From Betaproteobacteria bacterium (GTDB taxonomy: Bacteria; Pseudomonadota; Gammaproteobacteria; Burkholderiales; SG8-39): a stretch of 40,454 nt of DNA. Where the stretch lies: positions 1 through 40,454 of the forward strand of contig CANIEV010000014.1 of assembly GCA_947466535.1 (NCBI GenBank), written 5' to 3'. This document shows positions 22,859 through 31,517 of this stretch, one piece after another (position 1 is the first letter of the stretch; each line of letters starts with the position of its first letter). The notes under the pieces are model-generated. The model had not been told where the DNA came from and ran no database searches. It worked only from the letters and a program-made list of their open reading frames with translations. Both the position numbers and the translations under genes were made by a program.

Positions 22859-24193
22859 TTAAAGCTGGCCGTAGGAGTGCAGGCCGGAGAGGAAGATGTT
22901 CACCCCGAGGAAGGCAAACGTCGTCACCGCGAGGCCGACAAGCGCCCACCAGGCGAGCACCGGGCCGCGCAGGCCTTTGATCTGGCGGATATGCAGCCAG
23001 GCGGCGTAATTCAGCCAGACGATCAGCGCCCAGGTCTCCTTCGGGTCCCACTGCCAGTAGGAACCCCAGGCCTCCGCCGCCCAGAGCGCACCGAGAATGG
23101 TCGCGACGGTAAAGAATCCGAAGCCGATCGCGATCGACTTGTACATCACGTCATCAAGTATCTCCGGCGCGGGCAGCCGTGCCGCGATGCGCTTTCGCGC
23201 CAGCACGATCGCACCGAAGATCACAAGCAGGATCGCAAAGAAGCCCATCCAGTAAGGTGAGCCGGTGGTCTTGCGAAACGCCACCGATTCCAGCGCGAGC
23301 AGCAGCGCGAGAAAGAACGCGGCGGCCCAGAGCGCAAGCGCCGAGCGGCGCGAGTCGGATGTGCCGTGAACACGCACAAGGTAGGCGAAGCCCACCATCG
23401 AGGCGAGCGAGAACGTTCCGTAACCGACAAAGTTGGCGGGCACGTGGATCTTCATCCACCACGACTGCAGCGCCGGCACCAGCGGCTGTATCTCCTGCGC
23501 CTCGCGCTCGAAGGTGTACCAGAGCAGAAAGCCCACCGCCGCGCTGATCACCAGCAGCACGAACGCGCCCATCGAACGCGTTGCGTAGTGCTGCTCGAAG
23601 TACAGGTAAAACAGCGCGGTGATCAGGCAGAACAGCACGAACACTTCGTACAGATTGGAGACCGGGATGTGCCCGACGTCCGCGCCGATGAGATACGACT
23701 CATACCAGCGCACGAGCAGGCCGGTGGCACCGAGCACCACCGCCGCCCAGGTCAACCCGCTTCCGGTGGCCGATGCAAAGGCTGAGCCGCGCAGCAGGCC
23801 CACCCAGTACACCGCGGTAGCCATGAAGAACAGCACGCTCATCCAGGCGATGGCCGACTGGCTGGAGAGCATGTACTTGAGGAAGAAAGCCTGATCGGCG
23901 CGCGCCAGATCGCCGCCGTACGCGCCGATCGCGGCCAGTGCGAGCAGGGTCACTCCTGCCAGCAGCGGACGCATCGGCTTCCAGGCCCAGCCCATCCATG
24001 CGAACACCCCGGCAGTGGCGAGGAGGATCACCTTCTCGTAGATATCCATGTACTCGCCGAAACGCGAGAGCGCGAACAACGCACCGGCACCGAGTGCGAG
24101 TGCATACACCCAGTCGAGCCAGGTGAGGCTGCGAAGGAAGGACGGCCGCAGGTAGGCGCGGCCGCCGTAGTTCGTGGAAACGTCGGCAGTCAT
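22859..24193 (-). CDS. ccsB: cytochrome c biogenesis protein CcsB (CcsA/ResC-type)
   Basis: With ResB this protein forms the System II heme exporter and lyase that attaches heme to CxxCH apocytochromes outside the membrane. The 444-residue protein has about eight membrane helices. The tryptophan-rich heme-handling WWD motif is at 376-388 (core WDPKETW), with histidines on either side such as H401. It starts 23 bases after the resB stop, so the two form one operon with each other. The naming of this family varies (CcsA, CcsB, ResC). Confidence 0.93.
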   Translation of the reverse strand: MTADVSTNYGGRAYLRPSFLRSLTWLDWVYALALGAGALFALSRFGEYMDIYEKVILLATAGVFAWMGWAWKPMRPLLAGVTLLALAAIGAYGGDLARADQAFFLKYMLSSQSAIAWMSVLFFMATAVYWVGLLRGSAFASATGSGLTWAAVVLGATGLLVRWYESYLIGADVGHIPVSNLYEVFVLFCLITALFYLYFEQHYATRSMGAFVLLVISAAVGFLLWYTFEREAQEIQPLVPALQSWWMKIHVPANFVGYGTFSLASMVGFAYLVRVHGTSDSRRSALALWAAAFFLALLLALESVAFRKTTGSPYWMGFFAILLVIFGAIVLARKRIAARLPAPEILDDVMYKSIAIGFGFFTVATILGALWAAEAWGSYWQWDPKETWALIVWLNYAAWLHIRQIKGLRGPVLAWWALVGLAVTTFAFLGVNIFLSGLHSYGQL

Positions 24194-24216
24194 GTCAGCT
24201 CAATATTCGGTGAACA

Positions 24217-26262
24217 TCACTTCGTGGCAAACATCTTTTCGAGTGCGGCCCGATGGCGCGCAAATTCTTCATCGACATCGAAGCCGCGGCGGGTCGAGGA
24301 AAACGCGAGTTTCGCCTCGCCCCCGTGTTTGACCAGCAACCACAGCCTGCGTTCACGCAGGTACAGCATCGCGAATATCCCCACCACGAGCAGGGCGCAA
24401 CCCCAGTAGACGATAGGCTTGCCCGGAGAGCGGGTCAATTGAAACACGCTCGCCTTCACCTCGTCGAAGCCCGAAAGTTGCAGATACACCGGCACGCCGT
24501 AGAAGAAGGTGTCGCTCATCGCGTTCAGCCCGTCCTGCACGAAGCGCGCTCGCTCGGGCGTGGCGTCAAGCCGCGGCAGACGCGCGCGCTCGCGGGCGAG
24601 CATCCACGCCTCCCACGCCACGCCCTGCAATATCCGGATGTAGATCTCGCCCGCCTTTTCGCGTTCCGCCTCGGGCACGTTCTTCTCGAGAAAATCCGCC
24701 ACCGAGGCAAAGCCGCGCTCGGAAAACGTGTCGAGCACCCGCTCGGCCGTTTCTTCCAGCCGGGTGCGCATCGTCTCCGACATCGCGCCGCCCGCATTAC
24801 CCGCGCCGGCATTGCGTGAAAAGCGGCGGCCGACTTCCGGATAGAGCTTGCGATCGAACAGCACCGCGCTCATTCGCATGTAATCGTCCAGACCTCCCGT
24901 CTCGTCCATCGGCAGGCGCAGGAAGCGGAACGGTTCGCCCGGCGTCTCGCGCATGCCCGAGAGCAGCATCCAGCGTCCCTCGAACTGCACCGGCAGCATG
25001 TAGTTGTTGTATTCACGCGCCTGCCCTGCGGCATCGCGCAGCTTGTAGCTGTAGCTCGGGCCGACGTTGCGCATGTCCTTCTTGCCCGGGGCGGGCGCAG
25101 CGGAACCCAGGCCCTGCTTCATCCGCTCCATCAGCGGCAACTGCACCGGTTCGGCCGACGATACGTTCTCCACATTCAACGGCCGGAAACCGGAAAATTC
25201 GAGGGTGTAGGGCGATTCGCCCAGCGTCAGCTTCACTGATTCGCCGATGCGGCCCTCGAGTTCGCGCAACGCGAGCGTGCCGCCGGCGAGATTGCGTGGA
25301 ACTATCTTCAGCAGAGTGCCTCCGTCCTCGAAGCTCGCCTGGTACACCGCGACACCCTTGTGGATCAGCGGCTTGTTGACCTCGATGCGCGACTCGAACG
25401 ATTGCCCGGTGTCCTTGTCGGTCACCACGACGTCGCTTGCAAACAGCTTCGGCTGTCCGGTCGTGTAGTGCTCCACCACGAAGCGCTTGAGCGAGATCGA
25501 AAACGGCAGTTCCTGCACCAGGATTCCGTCCTCGGAGTTGAGCACCGTCACATCGCTCGACTTGCCCTCCGGGATCAGGGTGTTGCCGCGGAAACTCCAG
25601 TTCGACTCGGACAGGCGGCTCGATGCGGGCACATCCGCGATCAGCATGTTTCCGCCGATCGGCTTTTTCGAGCCGGCGAGCAGCTGCAGCTTGAGCGCGA
25701 CCTCGCTGTCGGCAAGTCCCCCGACACAGATCAGCACGATCGCGGTATGCGCGAGCACATAACCGGCGCGCCGGTACATGCCGGCCTTGGCCGCGATCAG
25801 GGTGCCGGAGGCGCCGTCTTTTGTTTCCACGTCCTTCGTTCGTACATCGAAGCCCTGCGTGCGCAGATAGGCGCTTGCATTCGCGACCGCATCGGGCGAC
25901 GCAACCTGAAAGCGCGCGCGGAACGCGAAATTGTCGAAGGCCTGCTCGCGCAGGTCGTCGCGCCAGCGTCCGATCTCGCGCAACATCTGCGGCGCGTTGC
26001 GGGAGACACAAAGCGAGGTCGACGCCACCAGAAAGGCGAGGATCGCGAGGAACCACCACGCGTTGTAGACCGCGAACATGCCCAGACGCTCGAACAGCGA
26101 AAACCAGAACGGGCCGAACTGGTTGAGATAATTGCTGTAAGGCTCGCCCTGGCGCACCACGGTTCCGATGATCGAGGCAACGCCGATCACAGTGAGCAGG
26201 CTCACCGCGAAGCGCATCGATGACAGAAGTTCCATGCCGTTACGAAGCGGCGATGCGTTCAT
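24217..26262 (-). CDS. resB: cytochrome c biogenesis protein ResB
   Basis: ResB (Ccs1) is the partner of the CcsA-type protein in System II cytochrome c maturation. The 681-residue protein opens with membrane segments near 15-38 and 70-90, a third near 165-185, a large periplasmic domain, and a last membrane segment near 620-640, in the order expected for the family. The N-terminal MRFAVSLLTVIGVASIIGTV is typical. ccsB follows after 23 bases. A terminator separates it from cytochrome c4 upstream, so resB-ccsB may have its own promoter or depend on read-through. Confidence 0.94.
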   Translation of the reverse strand: MNASPLRNGMELLSSMRFAVSLLTVIGVASIIGTVVRQGEPYSNYLNQFGPFWFSLFERLGMFAVYNAWWFLAILAFLVASTSLCVSRNAPQMLREIGRWRDDLREQAFDNFAFRARFQVASPDAVANASAYLRTQGFDVRTKDVETKDGASGTLIAAKAGMYRRAGYVLAHTAIVLICVGGLADSEVALKLQLLAGSKKPIGGNMLIADVPASSRLSESNWSFRGNTLIPEGKSSDVTVLNSEDGILVQELPFSISLKRFVVEHYTTGQPKLFASDVVVTDKDTGQSFESRIEVNKPLIHKGVAVYQASFEDGGTLLKIVPRNLAGGTLALRELEGRIGESVKLTLGESPYTLEFSGFRPLNVENVSSAEPVQLPLMERMKQGLGSAAPAPGKKDMRNVGPSYSYKLRDAAGQAREYNNYMLPVQFEGRWMLLSGMRETPGEPFRFLRLPMDETGGLDDYMRMSAVLFDRKLYPEVGRRFSRNAGAGNAGGAMSETMRTRLEETAERVLDTFSERGFASVADFLEKNVPEAEREKAGEIYIRILQGVAWEAWMLARERARLPRLDATPERARFVQDGLNAMSDTFFYGVPVYLQLSGFDEVKASVFQLTRSPGKPIVYWGCALLVVGIFAMLYLRERRLWLLVKHGGEAKLAFSSTRRGFDVDEEFARHRAALEKMFATK

Positions 26263-26300
26263 GGTCCGGTGTCGTAGTGGTGGAAGAAGTTCGGGTTCAG

Positions 26301-26327
26301 AAAACAGAAAAGGGGCCGCTCGGCCCC
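26301..26327 (-). terminator. intrinsic terminator after the cytochrome c4 gene
   Basis: GGGGCCG-CT-CGGCCCC (26312-26327) is a perfect 7-base stem. On the minus strand it is followed by TTTTCTGTTTT, so it fits as terminator of the cytochrome c4 transcript, 33 bases after that gene's stop. Confidence 0.75.
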
Positions 26328-26359
26328 CTCCCCTGACTGCAGTAGTGCAAAGCGAGGCG

Positions 26360-26992
26360 CTATTTCAGGCCGGCGACGTAATCGGCAACCGCCTTGATAT
26401 CGGCATCGCTCATCTTGGCCGCGACCGAGCGCATCATCTTGGCCGGATCGTTGGCACGCTCACCGGCGCGGAAAGCCCGGAGCTGCGCTTCGGTGTACTC
26501 GGCGTACTGACCCGCCAGACGCGGGTACTGCGTGGGAACGCCCGCACCCACCGCGCCGTGGCAGCTCGCGCACGCCGGCAGACCGCGCGCGACGTCACCG
26601 CCGCGCCAAAGCTTCTGGCCGAGCGCCACGGTGTCCTTGTTTTTCGCCGAACCGGCCGCGGGCTTCTGCGAACCGTAGTACGCCGCCACGTCGCGCATGT
26701 CGTCGGGCGATAGCGTGCTTGCCATGCCGAGCATCACCGGGTTCTTGCGATCGGTGTTGGCCTTGAAATTCACCAGCTGCTTGGCAAGATACTCGGGCAT
26801 TTGCCCCGCAAGCTTGGGGTTGGCGGCCGTCGGGCTGTTGCCGTCCGCGGCATGACAGGCCGCGCAAACCTGTTGCGCGATCTTCTGACCTTTGGCGGTA
26901 TCCGCCTTCGCGGGTCCCTTGGAACCCGCTTCTTGAGCACACACCACCGCCGACGACGCGGCAAGGATGGCGAACGCGACTGCCCGTTTCAT
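26360..26992 (-). CDS. cytochrome c4, diheme
   Basis: A periplasmic two-domain electron carrier that donates to terminal oxidases. The 210-residue precursor has a signal peptide ending near VVCAQ (residue 20). Heme sites are C43-x-x-C46-H47 and C141-x-x-C144-H145. A methionine axial ligand is expected in each half (M90-type and M187/M188 region). ATG 26992 is chosen over the longer open frame because AGGAG lies 5-6 bases upstream and the signal peptide begins there. It precedes resB-ccsB, which would attach its hemes, and is divergent from engB. Confidence 0.93.
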   Translation of the reverse strand: MKRAVAFAILAASSAVVCAQEAGSKGPAKADTAKGQKIAQQVCAACHAADGNSPTAANPKLAGQMPEYLAKQLVNFKANTDRKNPVMLGMASTLSPDDMRDVAAYYGSQKPAAGSAKNKDTVALGQKLWRGGDVARGLPACASCHGAVGAGVPTQYPRLAGQYAEYTEAQLRAFRAGERANDPAKMMRSVAAKMSDADIKAVADYVAGLK

Positions 26993-27192
26993 GCGTTCTC
27001 CTAGAAAATCAGGGGGTTGGCGAAGCTGGTATTCTACCGCAATTGCGCTGTCCGAGAGCATGGCCGCGCCCTGCTTCCGGTCGCGGTCCAAACCCGTCGA
27101 CAGGTCCACGGCGCGGTCAACCGCGAGTCGCGCAACCGCCCTAATGAGAGTCGCGCGAGCGCTCCGAATGCTTCGCTTTGTAGTGAATCCCC

Positions 27193-27816
27193 ATGTCCCT
27201 GTTTCAACGCACCGAATTCTTCACCAGCGCCGCCAAGCTTGAAAACCTGCCCGAGGACAGCATCGGCGAAATCGCCTTCTCGGGTCGATCGAATGCAGGC
27301 AAATCGAGCGCGCTGAACACGCTGGTGCGCAGAAAGCGCCTCGCTTTCGTCAGCAAGACGCCCGGCCGCACGCAACTGCTGAATTTTTTCTCGCTCGGCG
27401 GTTTCCGCTACCTCGTCGATCTTCCCGGCTACGGCTATGCGAAGGTTCCGGGCAAGGTGCGCGCGCCGTGGGAAAAGCTCATCGGCGATTATCTTCGCGG
27501 ACGCAACCCGCTCGTCGGACTGGTCGTGGTCATGGATATCCGGCGTCCGATGACGCCGCTCGACCTGTACCTGATCGAATGGTTTTCACCGACCCTGCGG
27601 CCGATCCATGTGCTGCTCACCAAGTCGGACAAACTCACCCCGGCGGAAGGCCGGCGCACGCTCAAGGAGGTTTCGACCGAGCTCAAGCGCCTGTCGCCCC
27701 TGTTTTCCGCGCAACTTTTCTCGAGCCTGAAAAAACAGGGCGTCGAAGAAGCCGAAGCGGTCCTCGCGGGATGGCTCGCCTCTCCGTTCGCGGAAAAGCC
27801 CACGGACGAAAAATAA
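27193..27816 (+). CDS. engB: ribosome biogenesis GTPase YsxC/EngB
   Basis: A small TRAFAC-class GTPase needed for 50S ribosome assembly and cell division. The 207-residue protein has the G1 loop GRSNAGKS at 31-38, a G2 threonine in KTPGRTQ, the G3 motif DLPGYG near residue 76 and the G4 motif TKSD near 142. Its length is typical. It is divergent from cytochrome c4 and followed by hemB on the same strand after a structured intergenic region. The last bases of the gene overlap the T-tract of a minus-strand terminator. Confidence 0.95.
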   Translation: MSLFQRTEFFTSAAKLENLPEDSIGEIAFSGRSNAGKSSALNTLVRRKRLAFVSKTPGRTQLLNFFSLGGFRYLVDLPGYGYAKVPGKVRAPWEKLIGDYLRGRNPLVGLVVVMDIRRPMTPLDLYLIEWFSPTLRPIHVLLTKSDKLTPAEGRRTLKEVSTELKRLSPLFSAQLFSSLKKQGVEEAEAVLAGWLASPFAEKPTDEK

Positions 27817-27847
27817 AAAACCCCGGGGACAGACTATGCGCCCGGGG
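27809..27847 (-). terminator. intrinsic terminator on the minus strand
   Basis: On the minus strand CCCCGGG (27847-27841), a 13-base loop and CCCGGGG (27827-27821) form a stem followed at once by TTTTTTATTTTT (27820-27809). No annotated minus-strand gene ends here, so it probably ends a non-coding transcript. The T-tract overlaps the engB stop codon. On the plus strand no U-tract follows. Confidence 0.65.
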
Positions 27848-27950
27848 CGAATGCCTTAAGCAATTAAGGCAGCCCGCTCAGGGAGGAGAAGCGGGAGACG
27901 ATCTCGCAATCGTCTGCAGATTCTGACAGGCGGTAATGGGAAAGGTTCCC
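27809..27950 (-). ncRNA. candidate structured small RNA between engB and hemB
   Basis: Five hairpins in about 140 bases: 27821-27847 (terminator), 27852-27871 (perfect 8-base stem, 4-base loop, GCAA on the plus strand), 27873-27895 (CCCGCT/AGCGGG around a purine-rich loop on the plus strand), 27897-27914 (GACGAT/ATCGTC) and 27938-27950 (GGGAA/TTCCC). Only the minus strand has a terminator, which suggests a minus-strand sRNA reading away from hemB. The same hairpins would also be in the hemB leader if engB-hemB are co-transcribed. The position matches the hemB RNA motif reported for Burkholderia as I remember it; I cannot verify sequence identity. No clear promoter is visible. Confidence 0.45.
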
Positions 27951-28006
27951 GATTGCGCACAGAAAATCGGAGCGACGTAGAAGTACTTGAATTGACAAGG
28001 ATTTAG

Positions 28007-29011
<1,005 letters not shown>

Positions 29012-29036
29012 CGCAGCTACTGTGCCGGTTGTCTCT

Positions 29037-29233
29037 TTAACCGCCAAGGCGCCAAGAGCGCCAAGGACGCCAAGAAAAGCGGAATCGACAGTTGGCGAAC
29101 CAACGCCCGCTCGATGCGGGCGTTGCCGGGGTGGGAGGGGTAACGGGGAGGGCGGGCTCTCCCGCCCTCCCTGTTCCGAAGCCTTCCGGTGTTGGTTTTG
29201 ATTTCTTGGCGCTCTTGGCGCCTTGGCGGTTAA
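29037..29233. repeat. 197-base inverted-repeat element with internal palindromes
   Basis: The ends are long inverted repeats built from the 9-mer CGCCAAGRR: four units at 29037-29077 and three, in reverse complement, at 29202-29233, both bounded by TTAA. Apart from the one extra unit, the arms match perfectly. Inside are a 10-base stem CAACGCCCGC/GCGGGCGTTG (29101-29125) and an 11-base stem GGGAGGGCGGG/CCCGCCCTCCC (29146-29171). It lies between convergent genes. Short frames across it read like the NRQGAKSAK/LTAKAPRAPR peptides that appear as spurious hypothetical proteins in many genomes. It carries no credible gene and resembles a MITE- or REP-type interspersed repeat; it could also terminate both transcripts. 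Confidence 0.8.
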
Positions 29234-29256
29234 GAAAGTTCTCGCGACACTGCCGA

Positions 29257-30096
29257 TCAGCCAAACACTATCGCAACGCCGTGCGCCTCCGCCGCGCCGA
29301 CCGCGACCGAACCGTCGGGCATGCGCGTCGGGTGAAAGCCCCCGTGACGCAGAGTCGCTTCCACCTCGTCGCGGCTGGTCACATGGATGAACAGCACCGC
29401 CATTACCGGGTCGGGCTTGGCGGTGATCCACACCCCGGGCAGTCGTTTCGCGAGACTGCGTTCGGTGACGAAGGCAAGCGATGCCGGACCGCCGGTATCC
29501 ACCCGCAGGCCTTCGGCAATCTCCGTCGGCTTGCGACCGAACAGGCGCGCGTGCACGCCCGCGGTTTCATCGACATCACCGCAGAGAACCGTCACCGCGG
29601 CAAGCCCGGCGGCTCCGTTGGCATGCGACTGGAACTCCGGCAGCCAGACGAGTTCGGGCGTGTCGTGCTGGCAGAGGAACATCCATCCTCCGGGTGACGC
29701 CGACAGCGGCAGACGCACAAGACGGAATCGCGCCTCGCGTTCACCACCCCCAACCTGCACCGGACGCGCGAGATCCAGCGGCGGCTCGGCGGCGATGCCC
29801 GCAGCCTGCAGTGCGCGATGCGCCGCGTCGGCATCCGCGGTCTTCAGCGCGACCGCCGCCAGCCCGTCGCCCGAGGCGAGAAACTCGCTGAAGTACGCGA
29901 ACGCGGGATGCGGATTCGGCAGCGCGAACAATTCGAGATAGTCGCTGCCGAACATCGCAAGATGATTCTCGGATCCGAGCGAGTGATAACCGCGCGGCGT
30001 GAGCATGAAGCCCATGCGCTCGAACGTGTCTTTGGCCTGGTCAAGGTCGTTGACGCAGACGATCGCGTGGTCGATTCCGCGGATATGTGATGACAT
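29257..30096 (-). CDS. VOC/glyoxalase-like domain protein
   Basis: A 279-residue protein of the vicinal oxygen chelate superfamily, closest to the Glyoxalase_3-like group. Two beta-alpha-beta-beta-beta modules are apparent: one from GIDHAIVCVNDLDQAKDTF (about 6-24) through the GSDYLELF segment, and one from about 140, where GLAAVTVLCGDVDETAG opens. H9 and E61-type acidic residues are possible metal ligands. ATG 30096 is preferred to an ATG 11 codons upstream because the domain starts at once and GGGAA lies 7 bases before it. Substrate unknown. It is divergent from the M20 amidohydrolase. Confidence 0.75.
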   Translation of the reverse strand: MSSHIRGIDHAIVCVNDLDQAKDTFERMGFMLTPRGYHSLGSENHLAMFGSDYLELFALPNPHPAFAYFSEFLASGDGLAAVALKTADADAAHRALQAAGIAAEPPLDLARPVQVGGGEREARFRLVRLPLSASPGGWMFLCQHDTPELVWLPEFQSHANGAAGLAAVTVLCGDVDETAGVHARLFGRKPTEIAEGLRVDTGGPASLAFVTERSLAKRLPGVWITAKPDPVMAVLFIHVTSRDEVEATLRHGGFHPTRMPDGSVAVGAAEAHGVAIVFG

Positions 30097-30216
30097 GGTT
30101 GTTCCCGTCCTGGATGAGTCGTGCGACAAGGCGCGGTTGCCCTGCGCGGGATGCCTCCTGCGCAGACAGTATAATTTTCATTCGTTACAGCAATTCGAAA
30201 GCAAGGGGAACGTGCG

Positions 30217-31407
30217 ATGACCAAGGCGGTGACCAAAGTCGAAGAACTGCGCCCGCTGTCACAGGCGATGCGCGCACTGCGCCGCGACATCCATGCACAT
30301 CCCGAACTCGCCTTCGAAGAGAACCGCACCGCGGCGATCGTCGCGAAGGAGCTCGCGGGCTACGGCATCGATGTGCATACCGGGCTGGCAAAGACCGGGG
30401 TGGTGGGCACGCTCCGCGCGGGCAAGGGAATGCGGTCGATCGGGCTTCGCGCCGACATGGACGCGCTGCCGATGCAGGAGCACAACCACTTCGAACACCG
30501 CTCGCGCAACGACGGCAAGATGCACGCCTGCGGCCACGACGGCCACACCGCGATGCTGCTCGGCGCGGCGAAGCATCTCGCGGCGACGAAGCGATTCGAC
30601 GGCGTGGTGCATTTCATCTTCCAGCCGGCGGAGGAAGGCGGCGGCGGCGGACGCGAGATGGTGGAACAGGGCCTGTTCGATCGCTTCCCGGTTGAGGCGG
30701 TGTACGGCATGCACAACTGGCCGGGCATGGCGGTGGGCGAATTCGCGATGCGGCCCGGGCCGATGATGGCCTCCTCCGACACGGTCGAAATAATCGTGCG
30801 CGGGCGCGGTGCGCACGGCGCCTTGCCGCACCACGGCGCCGACCCGATCACCGCCGGCGCTGCGATCGTGCAGTCGCTGCAGACGATCGTCAGCCGCAAC
30901 CTCGACCCGATCGACACCGCGGTGATCAGCATCACCCAGTTCCACGGCGGCGATGCCTGGAACGTGATCCCCGCGGAAGTCGTGCTTCGCGGCACGGTGC
31001 GCGCCTTTCGCGAGCAGACCCAGACGATGATCGAGAAGCGCATCCGCGAGATTGCGGAGAACATCGCGATCGCGCACGGCGCGCGCGCCGAGGTGCACTA
31101 CAAGCGGCAGTACCCGGCGCTCGAGAATTCCGCAGCCGAAACCCGTTTTTGCGCAGACGTGGCGCGCGAGCTTTCAGGCGCCGATCGCGTGAATGCGAAC
31201 TTCCCGCCGATCATGGCATCGGAAGACTTCGCCTTCATGCTGCTTGCCAAGCCCGGCTGTTACGTGTTCACGGGCAACGGGACTGCGGACCAGCATGCGG
31301 GTGGCTGCATGCTGCACAACCCGGGCTACGACTTCAATGACGAGGCGCTGCCAGTGGGCGCGGCGTACTGGGTGAGCCTGGTGGAAAAGGCGCTGCCCGC
31401 CGCCTGA
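30217..31407 (+). CDS. M20-family amidohydrolase (hippurate hydrolase type)
   Basis: A cytoplasmic metal-dependent hydrolase of N-acyl amino acids or similar amides; the exact substrate is not predictable. The 396-residue protein has the M20D motifs: LRADMDALP (D82), the metal-site segment HACGHDGHTAMLLG with C105 and H107, E139-E140 in the PAEEGGGGG loop, and a lid dimerisation domain (about 180-300). HNPGYDFND near the C-terminus supplies the last histidine. AGGGG upstream of the ATG is a good ribosome-binding site, and a perfect TATAAT lies at 30170-30175 without a clear -35. Confidence 0.9.
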   Translation: MTKAVTKVEELRPLSQAMRALRRDIHAHPELAFEENRTAAIVAKELAGYGIDVHTGLAKTGVVGTLRAGKGMRSIGLRADMDALPMQEHNHFEHRSRNDGKMHACGHDGHTAMLLGAAKHLAATKRFDGVVHFIFQPAEEGGGGGREMVEQGLFDRFPVEAVYGMHNWPGMAVGEFAMRPGPMMASSDTVEIIVRGRGAHGALPHHGADPITAGAAIVQSLQTIVSRNLDPIDTAVISITQFHGGDAWNVIPAEVVLRGTVRAFREQTQTMIEKRIREIAENIAIAHGARAEVHYKRQYPALENSAAETRFCADVARELSGADRVNANFPPIMASEDFAFMLLAKPGCYVFTGNGTADQHAGGCMLHNPGYDFNDEALPVGAAYWVSLVEKALPAA

Positions 31408-31423
31408 CGCCTGTAATACAAAG

Positions 31424-31470
31424 TTCCACTTTTATATTCTCAGGCCAAGTATCGGCGCTTCGAAGTGGAA
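31424..31470. repeat. inverted repeat between convergent genes
   Basis: TTCCACTT (31424-31431) and AAGTGGAA (about 31463-31470) can pair around a 31-base loop, between the convergent M20 and dsbD genes. The loop is long and the T-tracts short, so a terminator role is uncertain. Confidence 0.3.
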
Positions 31471-31477
31471 AATCTGA

Positions 31478-31493
31478 TTGCTAATTCTAGCAA
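31478..31493. repeat. short inverted repeat, near copy of that at 109-124
   Basis: TTGCTA-ATTC-TAGCAA, 6-base arms around 4 bases, between the M20 gene and dsbD stops. Thirteen of 16 positions match the palindrome at 109-124, and both are preceded by GA. Confidence 0.45.
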
Positions 31494-31517
31494 TTGTCCG
31501 AGAGCGAGGCCGTTCGT

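Noticed and set aside
27809-27950. 6S RNA
   Set aside because: The segment folds as a series of short separate hairpins, not one long rod with a central bubble.
29037-29264. Hypothetical protein genes over the inverted-repeat element
   Set aside because: The frames arise from the CGCCAAG repeat itself and occur on both strands; they give repeat-derived peptides without a start signal.
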